NCBI RefSeq assembly: GCF_016909015.1
Contig: NZ_JAFBFA010000024.1
Span: 1-64,000 of the forward strand
Direction: 5' to 3'
From: Gracilibacillus alcaliphilus
GTDB lineage: Bacteria; Bacillota; Bacilli; Bacillales; Amphibacillaceae
Length of the DNA stretch: 64,000 bases
Positions 44,529 to 53,978 of the stretch are shown here, in pieces (position 1 is the first letter of the stretch; each line of letters opens with the position of its first letter). The translations under genes were made by a program, and so were the position numbers. The notes under the pieces were generated by a model. The model was not told the origin of the DNA and did not search any database. It saw only the letters and a program-made list of their open reading frames with translations.

Positions 44529-44616
44529 CTATGATTGGCGCGCAAATGAATGGAAGAGAGAAACCCCGACTTTCATTGAGGATTATGAGGTTAAATAGTA
44601 TATGAATGATGAAATT
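44516..44616 (+). repeat. 101-bp duplicated fragment of the GH66 gene 3' end
   Basis: Matches 38765-38865 with 9 differences by eye (about 91 percent identity), same orientation, no gaps. In the GH66 frame it reads GVSDYDWRANEWKRETPTFI then EDYEVK and a TAG, where the original has Tyr. It fixes the stop codon of the isomerase gene in another frame. Confidence 0.9.
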
Positions 44617-44658
44617 ATGTATTTTAATTTCGATCTAATTAAATCAGGAAAGTAATCT

Positions 44659-44704
44659 GTTGACTGGAAGGAAGATATGATTTTATTCCAGTCAACTTTT
44701 TTAT
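44659..44704 (+). terminator. Terminator at the end of the glucan cluster
   Basis: GTTGACTGG / CCAGTCAAC stem with a 20-nt loop followed by TTTTTTATA. Confidence 0.85.
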
Positions 44705-44873
44705 ACTATAGAAAAACATAGACTAGAACTTGTTATACTACTTTTGATAAAATTAATCCTTTAACTAATTATTTAGAACTACTAATAAAGGCTTAATAAA
44801 AATTTTATTGTACACTTTTATGAAATATGATATGATCTATTTGTCATTTTATTGCGAAAAAAAGGAGAACATC

Positions 44874-46655
44874 ATGAAAAAAATGTCTAAAATAAGGTAT
44901 AAATTACCTATTATTATGTTAGTCTTATTAATTATTCCAATCATACTCGTTGGTTTTTTTGCGTATCAAAAAACCGCTGTGTTAGAGAAGGCAATTATTC
45001 AGAAAGATGATATTGTCGAAATGTCGCCCAAATATCAAAAGGTATTTGAAGAATATGAGAAATATTTGACAGATATCTCACAATTAGAGGAGATCAATTT
45101 TGAGCAGGTGACTGGGGAGACCGGAAATACAAACACGTATCCTACCTTGCCAGCAGTAAATGATCCTGCCTTAACGAGTTTCTATGAAGAATTTCTGCTT
45201 GAGCAATACAAGGATGATCCATTTATCACCGCTTTATATATAGCGACAACAGATGGGGCTATATATTTTGGTGATACACAATCGGCTGATTTATCGAACT
45301 TTGATCCAGAAGATGCGAGCTGGTATAATACTGCAATGGAGGCACCAGAGACTGTTACATGGTCACAGCCTTACATAGATTCATTGACTGGCAACACTGT
45401 TATATCTTTATCCAGAACAATTGATAATGGTGACGAGATAATCGGTGTGATAGCAGCTGACTTTGATATGAACTTGCTTGCGCAAAAAATGCGTCAAGAT
45501 ATCTTGATCACAACACTTATAACAACAGTTGTTGCGACAGTTATTGGTCTTGTGATTATTATCTTCTTTGTACGTGGATTAAATTTTAATGTGAGGCAAA
45601 TTATTGAGGAATTAAACCGATTAGCAGCTGGCGACTTGTCAGGTGAAAAAGTCAAAGTGAAAGGCAAAGATGAATTTGCTGACCTTGCTCTTTCATTAAA
45701 TCAAATGAAACACAATTTATACCAAATGGTTAATCAAATTATGATGGCAACAGGGCAGGTGATGCAGCAAGGAACTGTATTAAATCAAGCCTCTGACCAA
45801 GTGAGAGAAAGTGCGGAACAAATTGCTGCCACGATGGAAGAACTAGCGTCAGGCACCGAGTCACAGGCTAATCATGCCTCAGACTTGGCCACATCTGTGG
45901 AACAATATAATTTGAGGGTAAAAGAAGTAACTCAGGATGGAGAAGTTATCGGAACCCAGTCGCAAGAAGTAATGAAGTTAAGCAAACAAGGGGAACAAGA
46001 ATTGAACCAGACGATCGAACAAATGAAGGTAATCTATCAAATGGTTCATGAATCTTATCAAAAGGTATCCGGCTTGGATAAGCGGACAGAAGAGATTGAT
46101 AAGATCGTGGTCGTGATTAAAGAAATTGCGGAACAAACAAATTTACTTGCCCTTAATGCAGCGATTGAAGCTGCACGGGCAGGCGAAGCAGGCCAAGGTT
46201 TTGCTGTCGTAGCAGATGAGGTTAGAAAACTGGCTGAACAGGTAACCAATTCGGTAACAGAAATCACAACTTTAGTTGGCAATATTCAAACAGAGTCAAG
46301 TGAGGTTGCCCGCTCATTAGAGACAGGCTTTAATGAGGTGGAAAAAGGTACACATCAGATTTCACGTACTGGCGAAAGCTTTGTCCATATTAACGCATCT
46401 ATCACGACAATGGTCGATCAAGTATCTCATATGATTCAAGAGTTAGAATCTGTCCAACAAAACAGCATAGAAATGGGTAAATCAGTTGACGAGATTGCCG
46501 CAGTAAGTGAGCAATCGGCAGCAGCCGTAGAAGAAACAGCTGCTTCTGCGGAGGAAACCAATCAATCAATGGAAGAAATAGCAAGAAGTGCCGTACAATT
46601 AGAACAGTCCTCAGACAATTTAGTCAAAGAAATGGAGAAGTTTAAAATTGTATAA
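44874..46655 (+). CDS. Methyl-accepting chemotaxis protein
   Basis: 593 aa from ATG 44874 (AAAGGAG 6 nt upstream). Helix 1 (LPIIMLVLLIIPIILVGFFAY), Cache-type sensor (about 40-190; DASWYNTAMEAPETVTWSQPYID), helix 2, HAMP, and signalling domain with tip NLLALNAAIEAARAGEAGQG and VVADEVRKLAEQV. It directly follows the glucan cluster and could guide movement toward its substrate, but this is only positional. Own terminator at 46671. Confidence 0.92.
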   Translation: MKKMSKIRYKLPIIMLVLLIIPIILVGFFAYQKTAVLEKAIIQKDDIVEMSPKYQKVFEEYEKYLTDISQLEEINFEQVTGETGNTNTYPTLPAVNDPALTSFYEEFLLEQYKDDPFITALYIATTDGAIYFGDTQSADLSNFDPEDASWYNTAMEAPETVTWSQPYIDSLTGNTVISLSRTIDNGDEIIGVIAADFDMNLLAQKMRQDILITTLITTVVATVIGLVIIIFFVRGLNFNVRQIIEELNRLAAGDLSGEKVKVKGKDEFADLALSLNQMKHNLYQMVNQIMMATGQVMQQGTVLNQASDQVRESAEQIAATMEELASGTESQANHASDLATSVEQYNLRVKEVTQDGEVIGTQSQEVMKLSKQGEQELNQTIEQMKVIYQMVHESYQKVSGLDKRTEEIDKIVVVIKEIAEQTNLLALNAAIEAARAGEAGQGFAVVADEVRKLAEQVTNSVTEITTLVGNIQTESSEVARSLETGFNEVEKGTHQISRTGESFVHINASITTMVDQVSHMIQELESVQQNSIEMGKSVDEIAAVSEQSAAAVEETAASAEETNQSMEEIARSAVQLEQSSDNLVKEMEKFKIV

Positions 46656-46670
46656 TCTGTCAGTATAATG

Positions 46671-46707
46671 AAGAAGCTGCAGAATGATAAGCTGCAGCTT
46701 CTTTTTA
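46671..46707 (+). terminator. Terminator of the chemoreceptor gene
   Basis: Perfect 12-bp stem AAGAAGCTGCAG / CTGCAGCTTCTT, 9-nt loop, then TTTAT. Confidence 0.9.
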
Positions 46708-46848
46708 TGACAGAAGGGAAAGAATAGAAAAAGTTTAGTCAGTTTTCACTAATTTTCGTCACTTTTTATAAAATTTCAAAAATATATGACAAAATTCATG
46801 GAAAATTGCTATACTATGAGTGAGCAAAGATTGTTAGGAGGGTCATGC

Positions 46849-47160
46849 ATGACAGTGAAAGAGATATATACTGCAGATTTAGCGGATAAACTATCCAATG
46901 GCGAGGAAGTACGTATCATTGATGTAAGAGAAGATGATGAAGTAGAACAAGGTATGATACCAAATGCACAACACATCAAACTTGGCGATGTGCCAGAGCG
47001 TTTAGATGAACTAGATGCCGAAACTCATTATTACATTATTTGTCGATCTGGGGCTAGAAGTTTGAGAGCGACCCAATATTTAGAAGCAAAAGGTTATCAA
47101 GCTACCAATGTCGATGGCGGCATGCTTGCATGGAAAGGCGAAACAATCATTCCTGAATAA
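46849..47160 (+). CDS. Rhodanese-domain protein
   Basis: 103 aa from ATG 46849 (TTAGGAGGG upstream; the ORF upstream has no ribosome site). Single rhodanese domain with active-site loop C-R-S-G-A-R-S and the preceding IIDVREDDEVEQGMIPNAQHI strand. A cytosolic sulfur carrier or sulfurtransferase of the YqhL/GlpE-like type. Monocistronic. Confidence 0.93.
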   Translation: MTVKEIYTADLADKLSNGEEVRIIDVREDDEVEQGMIPNAQHIKLGDVPERLDELDAETHYYIICRSGARSLRATQYLEAKGYQATNVDGGMLAWKGETIIPE

Positions 47161-47187
47161 AAGATAACTAAGAATTGTCAATATAAA

Positions 47188-47225
47188 AAGGTTCTGGCTG
47201 CTTAAGGGCTCAGAACCTTTCTTTA
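47188..47225. terminator. Bidirectional terminator between rhodanese gene and murF
   Basis: AAAGGTTCTG / CAGAACCTTT stem with a 13-nt loop; CTTTAT follows on the plus strand and an A-run gives Us for murF on the minus strand. Confidence 0.85.
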
Positions 47226-47257
47226 TCTAGACAAATGGGCTTATAATGTGCCTTACA

Positions 47258-48637
47258 TTATTGGCTTAAGTCTTCCAGCAAGTCTTCAAGTTTCATGCCT
47301 CGAGAAGCCTTGAGTAAGACTACCGTTTGTCTGTCCAGCAGCGGTCTCACGACTTCGATAATGTCTGTTTTTGAATCGTATGACTGTACTTCTATATTAG
47401 ATTTGCTTGCTTTCATGCCTTTGGCTATCTCCCGGCCTAATGTGCCATAAGTAAATACATAATCTATCTCTTGCTCTGCAATGAAATGTCCTATTTCCTG
47501 ATGAAGTTCGGCCTCAGCTACGCCTAATTCTAGCATATCTCCTAGAATAAGTATCTTTTTTTCATACCCTTTGAGAGAATGCACAAGCGAGATAGCCGCC
47601 CTCATGGAGGTAGGACTAGCATTATAGGCGTCATTAATAATCAATGATTGATTTTGACCTTGAATCGTTTCCATGCGCATAGCCGTTAATTGTAAATTGG
47701 CTAGTTGTTTTTTAATCACCTTTTGTTCCATACCTAGATGCTGGGCGGCTAAGATGGCAGCCATGGCATTTTTGACGTTGTGAATACCTAGGACAGGTAA
47801 GAATAAACTTGTATCAGGATAAGAATTTACCATAAATTCTGTCCCATCCCCTTTTAGTTCAATGGCAAGGGGATAGATATCAGAGGTTTTTGTTTTTCCA
47901 AAGGATTTACAGGTGAAGGAGATGTTCGGATCTTTTACTTTATCCTGCAACAATGGCTCATCTCCATCATAAATAAACAATCCATCTTTTTTTAAGCCAG
48001 TGGTAATTTCGAATTTAGCTTCTGCTATGCGTTCTCTGGATCCTAAGGTTTCCATATGAGATTCGCCGATATTAGTAATAATAGCGATATCCGGAGCAGC
48101 GATAGAAGATAGAATTTCGATTTGTCCGACATCACTCATTCCCATCTCTAATACCATGACCTCAGTATCTTCTTTCAGAGTGAATAGAGATAAGGGCAGA
48201 CCTTGCTGACTATTATAGTTTCCTAGCGTTTTCTGTACTTTAAATTGTCCGCTTACGACTTGAGCAACGATATCCTTAGTTGACGTTTTACCATTGCTTC
48301 CTGTAATCCCGATAATCTTTACCCCTATTTGTTCACGATAACGCTTTGCTAAGTCTTGCATAGCTTGTAATACGTCATCAACAAATAGTAATGGTATATC
48401 CTCTGGTGGATTGGGGACATCTCTCTGCCAAAAGGAAGCAGCAGCTCCTTTTTGATAGGCTTGGTTGACAAAGCGATGACCATCCACATTCTCTCCAACT
48501 AATGGAATGAATAACTGTCTTTTCTCTAGTGTACGGGTATCTATGGAAGCTCCCTCCATTACGACTTCATTCCATGTTGGAGAGGATAGTTCTGCATTTG
48601 CCATATCAGCAATTTGTGCTAATGTTCTTTTGATCAT
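47258..48637 (-). CDS. murF: UDP-MurNAc-tripeptide:D-Ala-D-Ala ligase MurF
   Basis: 459 aa Mur ligase for the last cytosolic step of the peptidoglycan stem peptide. Domain 1 binds UDP-MurNAc (STWNEVVMEGASIDTRT), the central ATPase has GITGSNGKTSTKD, and the third domain contains NDAYNASPTSMRAA. It follows ddl by 17 bp in the same direction, the same pair as in B. subtilis, where D-Ala-D-Ala made by Ddl is the substrate of MurF. Confidence 0.96.
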   Translation of the reverse strand: MIKRTLAQIADMANAELSSPTWNEVVMEGASIDTRTLEKRQLFIPLVGENVDGHRFVNQAYQKGAAASFWQRDVPNPPEDIPLLFVDDVLQAMQDLAKRYREQIGVKIIGITGSNGKTSTKDIVAQVVSGQFKVQKTLGNYNSQQGLPLSLFTLKEDTEVMVLEMGMSDVGQIEILSSIAAPDIAIITNIGESHMETLGSRERIAEAKFEITTGLKKDGLFIYDGDEPLLQDKVKDPNISFTCKSFGKTKTSDIYPLAIELKGDGTEFMVNSYPDTSLFLPVLGIHNVKNAMAAILAAQHLGMEQKVIKKQLANLQLTAMRMETIQGQNQSLIINDAYNASPTSMRAAISLVHSLKGYEKKILILGDMLELGVAEAELHQEIGHFIAEQEIDYVFTYGTLGREIAKGMKASKSNIEVQSYDSKTDIIEVVRPLLDRQTVVLLKASRGMKLEDLLEDLSQ

Positions 48638-48654
48638 GTGTAGCTACTCTCCAA

Positions 48655-49722
48655 TCAATCCATCGTGTAACGAATGTTCATTTTCTCTTCGTGTTTCTCT
48701 AAAGCTAACTCAACTAGTTTATTAATTAATGCCGGATAGTCTAAACCACTGTGCTTCCATAACAATGGGAACATACTTACAGGAGTGAAACCTGGCATCG
48801 TATTTACTTCATTAATTAAAATTCTCCCATCTTCTGTTAGGAAGAAATCCATCCGGGCCAATCCAGCACAATCAAGAGTACGGTAGGCTTGAATAGCCAT
48901 TTCTTTCATCTCTCTGTAGATATGTTCGTCAATATCTGCCGGAATAATCAGTGCAGTATCTCCGTCTTCGTATTTAGATTGGTAATCATAGAATTCTGTT
49001 TTTGGAACAATTTCTCCTGCAACAGAGCATTCTAATTCATCATTTCCAATTACACCCATTTCGATTTCGCGAGCAGTCACGCCTTCTTCCACAATAACTT
49101 TTCGGTCAAATTGGAGTGCCTCTGCAACTGCTTTATCCAATTCAGAGCGATCTTTACATTTGTTGATCCCTACACTTGAACCTAAGTTTGCCGGTTTCAC
49201 AAAACAAGGATAGCCGAATGCTGCTTCTATTTGTCCGGTTAGTGCATCTTTCTTTTCTTCCCATTCTTTTTTTAGGAAACCAACGTATTTAACTTGTGGA
49301 AGTTCTGCCTGTGCAAAAAGGGCCTTCATCGCAATCTTATCCATCCCGGTTGAAGAAGCTAATACACCGTTTCCTACATAAGGTAGATTAAGTATTTCTA
49401 ATAGGCCTTGTACGGTACCATCTTCACCATTGGGTCCATGCAGTAAAGGGAACACCACTTGCTGTACATCTTGGCTGTCTGCTTTGGTTAAAGCAAAAGG
49501 GGAGTCAGCTGGCTGATCTGCGATTTCCGTTAATAACTTAATATCTGTAACTGCTCCTTCAATCTTAGCCCCTGACATCCACTCTCCTGTGCCGTTAATA
49601 AAAATAGGCTGAATATCATATTGATCTTTATCCACTGCATTAATAACCGCCTTGGCCGTTTGTAGGGATACATTATGTTCGGCAGATTTACCTCCGAATA
49701 ATAGGTGTAATTTTTTTTTCAT
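48655..49722 (-). CDS. ddl: D-alanine--D-alanine ligase Ddl
   Basis: 355 aa ATP-grasp enzyme making D-Ala-D-Ala. N-terminal LHLLFGGKSAEHNVSL, then LHGPNGEDGTVQGLL, ATP-binding CFVKPANLGSSVGI, and the omega-loop/metal part ARMDFFLTEDGRILINEVNTMPG. A Tyr in DYQSKYED marks the normal D-Ala (not D-Lac) type. Strong GGAGGT start signal. First gene of the ddl-murF operon. Confidence 0.96.
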   Translation of the reverse strand: MKKKLHLLFGGKSAEHNVSLQTAKAVINAVDKDQYDIQPIFINGTGEWMSGAKIEGAVTDIKLLTEIADQPADSPFALTKADSQDVQQVVFPLLHGPNGEDGTVQGLLEILNLPYVGNGVLASSTGMDKIAMKALFAQAELPQVKYVGFLKKEWEEKKDALTGQIEAAFGYPCFVKPANLGSSVGINKCKDRSELDKAVAEALQFDRKVIVEEGVTAREIEMGVIGNDELECSVAGEIVPKTEFYDYQSKYEDGDTALIIPADIDEHIYREMKEMAIQAYRTLDCAGLARMDFFLTEDGRILINEVNTMPGFTPVSMFPLLWKHSGLDYPALINKLVELALEKHEEKMNIRYTMD

Positions 49723-49860
49723 AGTAAGCTATACCTCCAAAAATAGTAACTTTCCTAATTGCTTCTAAGTCCGCTTTCAGCTAATGAATCAGTGAAGCGG
49801 GAAAAGTAGTAAGCACTTGAATAAGTTTCGCTAACCATCTGTGGAAAAACCCTCCCCAAA

Positions 49861-49960
49861 TGGAAGTCTCACTTTACCACGGTGTCAACCATCCGTAAGC
49901 CCCAGCTGATAGCTGTAAAGCGGTGATGCTATACCTAGTATACATCTTGTTTGGGGCTTT
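49861..49960 (-). repeat. Dispersed repeat candidate (copy A)
   Basis: The plus strand at 49873-49907 (TTACCACGGTGTCAACCATC, then CGTAAGCCCC) closely matches 56618-56652 (TTATCACGGTACAACCATCC, then GTAAGGCCCC). The adjacent GTCTCACTTTACCACG also recurs at 56715. Function unknown; possibly a small structured RNA or relic repeat. The rest of 49723-50023 shows no gene. Confidence 0.45.
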
Positions 49961-50023
49961 TCACAATCATGAATCTGATTTAAATCGATTTTGTTGCATG
50001 GATATCCAGTCTGAAAAACTGAG

Positions 50024-50890
50024 CTACGCTCGATATATCTGTTTGATATACAAAGATGGTGACATACCGGTAACTTTTTTGAATACTCTGCTGAAGTAAT
50101 AAGGGTTGGCAAAGTCAAGTTTCTCACTTACTTCCGATACATTGTAATTTTCTTTTTGGAATAATTCGATTGCCTTTTCAATAATGCGCTCATTTTGATA
50201 TTGTATCACGTTTTTGCCGGTCTGTTGTTTAAATAACATAGATAAATATGTATAGTTCATCCCTAAAGCATCGGAAATCTCCTGACTCGTTAATTTACGG
50301 TCTGTCGTATTATCGATTAGCTGAATCATCTTGGAAACGATACGGTTTGTTTTTTGATTCGCAATGGAGGCAGCCCTCTCTTGGTATAATTCCACAAATA
50401 TTTGGTGTGCCTGCATGCTGGATAATATCGGCCGCATTGGATGTGCGGATTGAAATAAGTCAACCAGCTGCTGCAGTCGGGTCATGATATAACTTGGATT
50501 TCCTGCTGTTCCCAGTTTAGGCATCGTGAGCTTCATATTGTATTCTTCTTTTTGAATAATGGAAGTTTTACCAAGGGTAGAGTATTCTTGGACAGGAAGC
50601 TCTGTCGGCCTTGTGTAGAAATGGATATAATACCACTTGGAACCAGGGTGATAAAATTGTTCTCCCCAATGATGAACATTTTTTTGCAAATAGAGATAAC
50701 CACCTTTTCTTATCGTATAGGAATGGTTTTCTTCGTTGACTTGGATTTGACCATCAACTACATAAACAAACACATTTAATTCTGGCAGCAGTCGGTCAGG
50801 ATGTTTTAATCTGCCTTCGATATCCTCCATCACGCCAATTTCCTGTACTAGCGGGTAGCTGTCGGAAGTGAATGCAATGGTATGTTTCAT
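50024..50890 (-). CDS. AraC-family regulator (cupin sensor)
   Basis: 288 aa. The N-terminal cupin (about 20-110; NVFVYVVDGQIQVNEENHSYTIRKGG) should bind a sugar; the C-terminal double helix-turn-helix is clear (LTSQEISDALGMNYTYLSMLFK; NVSEVSEKLDFANPYYFSRVFK). It is divergent from the GH127 gene with 147 bp between starts, so it very likely controls that gene. AAGGAGG start signal. Confidence 0.92.
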   Translation of the reverse strand: MKHTIAFTSDSYPLVQEIGVMEDIEGRLKHPDRLLPELNVFVYVVDGQIQVNEENHSYTIRKGGYLYLQKNVHHWGEQFYHPGSKWYYIHFYTRPTELPVQEYSTLGKTSIIQKEEYNMKLTMPKLGTAGNPSYIMTRLQQLVDLFQSAHPMRPILSSMQAHQIFVELYQERAASIANQKTNRIVSKMIQLIDNTTDRKLTSQEISDALGMNYTYLSMLFKQQTGKNVIQYQNERIIEKAIELFQKENYNVSEVSEKLDFANPYYFSRVFKKVTGMSPSLYIKQIYRA

Positions 50891-51037
50891 GGTGATCCTC
50901 CTTTTTTCATCTGTGATTAACCTATTATAACAAAATAAGAAAAAAAGATATGAATTCTATTATCTTGTGGATGTACAAGGAGTTATAGATTTTAGATACT
51001 ATAATAAAAGATAAAAAAAGAGGGAGAGGTCGTAGAT

Positions 51038-53290
51038 ATGATTCATTTACACGAAGGAATATTTAGACAATCACAGCAAAGAGGGAAGGAGTATTTACTA
51101 TATTTAGATGTGGATCGTCTGATTGCTCCTTGTTATGAGGCCGCCGGACATAAGGCAAAAAAAGAACGCTATGGCGGCTGGGAGTCGAAACAGATAGCAG
51201 GCCACTCATTAGGCCACTGGTTATCTGCAGCAGCAGAAATGTATCAAGTGATCCATGATCAACAATTACTGGAAAAGGTACAGTATGCACTAAATGAATT
51301 GGCGAAAGTGCAAGAGATGGATTCAACAGGATATGTGAGTGGTTTTTCAAGAGACTGTTTTGATCAAGTATTTACAGGAGATTTTGAGGTAAGTAATTTT
51401 AGTTTGGGAAATTCATGGGTACCTTGGTATTCTATTCACAAAATCTATGCCGGGTTAATCGATGTCTACCAGTCTATGCAGCTGAATCTGGCGTTAGAAA
51501 TTGTGCTCAAATTGGCAGAATGGGCGTATCAAGGCTTAAACCAATTAACAGAAAAACAGATGCAGCGTATGTTAATCTGCGAACATGGCGGTATGAATGA
51601 GGTTTTTGCCGATCTTTATCTGCTGACAAATGATCCGCGTTATTTACATTTGGCAGAGCGGTTTTGCCATCAAGCTGTGTTAGAACCTCTTGCAGATCAA
51701 GAAGATCAATTAGAAGGAAGACATGCCAATACACAAATACCTAAGGTAATTGGAGCGGCAAAATTATACAATATTACAGGTAAGCAAAAATATAAAACAA
51801 TGGCGACATTTTTCTGGGAACAAGTCGTCCGTTATCGCAGTTATGCTATTGGCGGAAACAGTATCCGTGAACATTTTGGAATAGAAAATGAAGAAGAGTT
51901 AGGTGTGCTTACCACAGAGACTTGTAACACCTACAATATGTTGAAACTGACAGAGGTATTGTTTGACTGGGATCACTCGAGTCACTATTACGATTTCTAT
52001 GAGCGAGCCTTATATAATCATATACTGGCTTCAGATGATCCTGATACGGGAATGAAAACCTATTTTGTATCCTCTGAACCAGGTCATTTTAAGGTATATC
52101 ATTCACCTGACAACTCATTCTGGTGCTGTACAGGTACAGGTATGGAAAATCCAGCTAGATACAACCGGAGAATAATGGAGAAGCTGGGGAATTGCTTATA
52201 TGTCCATTTATTTATCGCATCAAAGGCTTCGTTTGACGGAGGACAAACGGTTATACAGCAAGCGACAGATTTTCCCTATCAGTCCTATACTAATATAACC
52301 ATCGAACAGTCGGGTGACTTGGATGAAATAGCTATTAGAAAGCCGTATTGGTTAACGAAAGAGACAAAGATTCACTTAAATGGTGAGCCTGTCCAAACAA
52401 GAGAAGAAAAAGGCTATATCGTATTGACAGGTGATTTTCAAAAGGGGGATACTATATCGGTGGAGCTGCCGATAGGATTACACCTATACCATGCGAAAGA
52501 TGATCCTCATAAACAAGTTATTATGTATGGCCCGCTGGTGTTGGCAGGGGCATTAGGACAAGAGAATTACCCAGAAACAGATATCTTGGAAGATCATTTG
52601 GCATTAAATAATCATCCGCTGATTGAAGTACCGGTAATTACGACAGAACAGTCACTGGAACAATGGGTTCGTTGTATAGATCAACAAAAGCTGTTGTTTG
52701 AAATAGACGCTAATGTCCTTAGTACCGAAGCAGCGATCATGCTTAAGCCTTTTTATGCGATCCATCACGAACGATATACGATTTATTGGAATAGGCTGTC
52801 ACAGGAACAATTAGAGAAACTTAGCCGCCGGAAAAGACAGCAAGAGTTAGACCGTTTGTCGATCATAGATGAGGTGGTGCCAGGTGAACAGCAGCCTGAA
52901 ATCGAGCATCATTTGGAAACAAAGAATTCCTATACTGGCTATCATAAGTCGAGACACAGCAGTTGGCGTGCAGCAGCAAGACAGGGCTTTTTCTGTTATA
53001 GTTTGCGAGTGAAACCAGAAGAGACGATGTATCTGGAGGTAACATATAGTGCAGCAGAGACAGAGGATCAAGTAGGCAAGGTTTTATTTGAAGTTAAAGT
53101 AGATCAACATCTTCTTGCCGCTGTGAAATTAGAAGCTGGGGATCAAGCTGAGTTGTTGCAGTCATGCTATCTGATTCCAGCTGGGTTATTAAAAGATAAA
53201 ACAAGTATAAACGTTAGTTTTGAGGCACAGAAAGATGGGAACACGGGCAAGGTCTATTATGTAGCTATTACGAATCAAAAACGTTTATAG
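51038..53290 (+). CDS. GH127-family beta-L-arabinofuranosidase
   Basis: 750 aa (alpha/alpha)6-barrel glycosidase, formerly DUF1680. The family's Zn-thiolate site is present: E294 and C296 in TTETCNTYNM, and C363/C364 in FWCCTGTGMEN, matching the Glu-x-Cys and Cys-Cys of HypBA1. The N-terminus QSQQRGKEYLLYLDVDRLIAPCYEAAG and a long beta-sandwich C-terminus are normal. No signal peptide, so it acts on imported oligosaccharides. No transporter gene is next to it. Under the divergent AraC regulator. Confidence 0.9.
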   Translation: MIHLHEGIFRQSQQRGKEYLLYLDVDRLIAPCYEAAGHKAKKERYGGWESKQIAGHSLGHWLSAAAEMYQVIHDQQLLEKVQYALNELAKVQEMDSTGYVSGFSRDCFDQVFTGDFEVSNFSLGNSWVPWYSIHKIYAGLIDVYQSMQLNLALEIVLKLAEWAYQGLNQLTEKQMQRMLICEHGGMNEVFADLYLLTNDPRYLHLAERFCHQAVLEPLADQEDQLEGRHANTQIPKVIGAAKLYNITGKQKYKTMATFFWEQVVRYRSYAIGGNSIREHFGIENEEELGVLTTETCNTYNMLKLTEVLFDWDHSSHYYDFYERALYNHILASDDPDTGMKTYFVSSEPGHFKVYHSPDNSFWCCTGTGMENPARYNRRIMEKLGNCLYVHLFIASKASFDGGQTVIQQATDFPYQSYTNITIEQSGDLDEIAIRKPYWLTKETKIHLNGEPVQTREEKGYIVLTGDFQKGDTISVELPIGLHLYHAKDDPHKQVIMYGPLVLAGALGQENYPETDILEDHLALNNHPLIEVPVITTEQSLEQWVRCIDQQKLLFEIDANVLSTEAAIMLKPFYAIHHERYTIYWNRLSQEQLEKLSRRKRQQELDRLSIIDEVVPGEQQPEIEHHLETKNSYTGYHKSRHSSWRAAARQGFFCYSLRVKPEETMYLEVTYSAAETEDQVGKVLFEVKVDQHLLAAVKLEAGDQAELLQSCYLIPAGLLKDKTSINVSFEAQKDGNTGKVYYVAITNQKRL

Positions 53291-53308
53291 ATAATTATCC
53301 CCACTAAA

Positions 53309-53343
53309 GCTGAACTGCATGCAACGAACGTATGCAGTTCAGC
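53309..53343 (+). terminator. Hairpin after the GH127 gene
   Basis: Perfect 12-bp stem GCTGAACTGCAT / ATGCAGTTCAGC with an 11-nt loop; no T-run follows, so termination is probable but weak. Confidence 0.6.
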
Positions 53344-53465
53344 AATGGGGGAGGATTTTAAACTGTTGTTCAGCACAGAAAGGACTTTCGTTGGTTAGAG
53401 GTGGCTTCGAAGGAAGAAGGCAACCTCTGTTATCAGTTGAAAATTAGTTTTTTAAATAGCAGGAA

Positions 53466-53615
53466 TTAGCAGTAGAAAGAAGCTCCAACAATAATTAACA
53501 AGATGAAAAGTACAACGATTAAGGCAAAGCCGCCGCCGTAACCGCCGCCATAGCCACCACCGTAACCATTGCCATAACCGCCACATGGGTTGTAGCAACC
53601 ACCGTAATAACTCAT
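53466..53615 (-). CDS. YjcZ-family sporulation peptide
   Basis: 49 aa from ATG 53615 (GGAGGTTTG upstream). A Gly/Tyr-rich head with tandem GYGGG units is followed by the hydrophobic end FALIVVLFILLIIVGASFYC, the hallmark of YjcZ/YhzC-type peptides made during sporulation in Bacillaceae. It indicates a spore-former. Confidence 0.88.
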   Translation of the reverse strand: MSYYGGCYNPCGGYGNGYGGGYGGGYGGGFALIVVLFILLIIVGASFYC

Positions 53616-53922
53616 ACTGATCAAACCTCCTTGTGTTTTGTCACTATACAATGTATGTTGGATTTGACCGAAAGTTAAGGTAAATGCCCATAATATCTAA
53701 AAATGGGCGCTAGGCTTGTTTGGTTGAGACAACAGTGGTTAACAAACTTATCAGAAATTAGCGTCTGTTACAATACTCGTTCGCAGAGTGTTTGCAATGG
53801 TCAGCTGCAGCGGTGTTGGCTGATCATAGGCGTGACGCGAAATCTCTAAAGTTTGGTGCTTGGAGCTGGACAAGGCTTCTTGTATATGAATGAATTACTG
53901 CATAATTATATACTCCCTCTTT
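53616..53922. other. Intergenic region upstream of the YjcZ-family gene
   Basis: About 300 bp without a gene. A small hairpin GCCCAT / ATGGGC lies near 53685-53707. The part next to 53616 should carry a sporulation-sigma promoter, but I cannot assign one with confidence. Confidence 0.4.
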
Positions 53923-53967
53923 AAAAAAAGAATGACATAACCACTTATTGGTAAATGCCATTCTTTT
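53923..53967 (-). terminator. Terminator of the lipM-lipA-HAD operon
   Basis: On the minus strand AAAAGAATGGCA pairs with TGTCATTCTTTT and continues TTTAAAG. It lies 12 bp beyond the HAD-gene stop. Confidence 0.85.
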
Positions 53968-53978
53968 GTCCTGTATAT

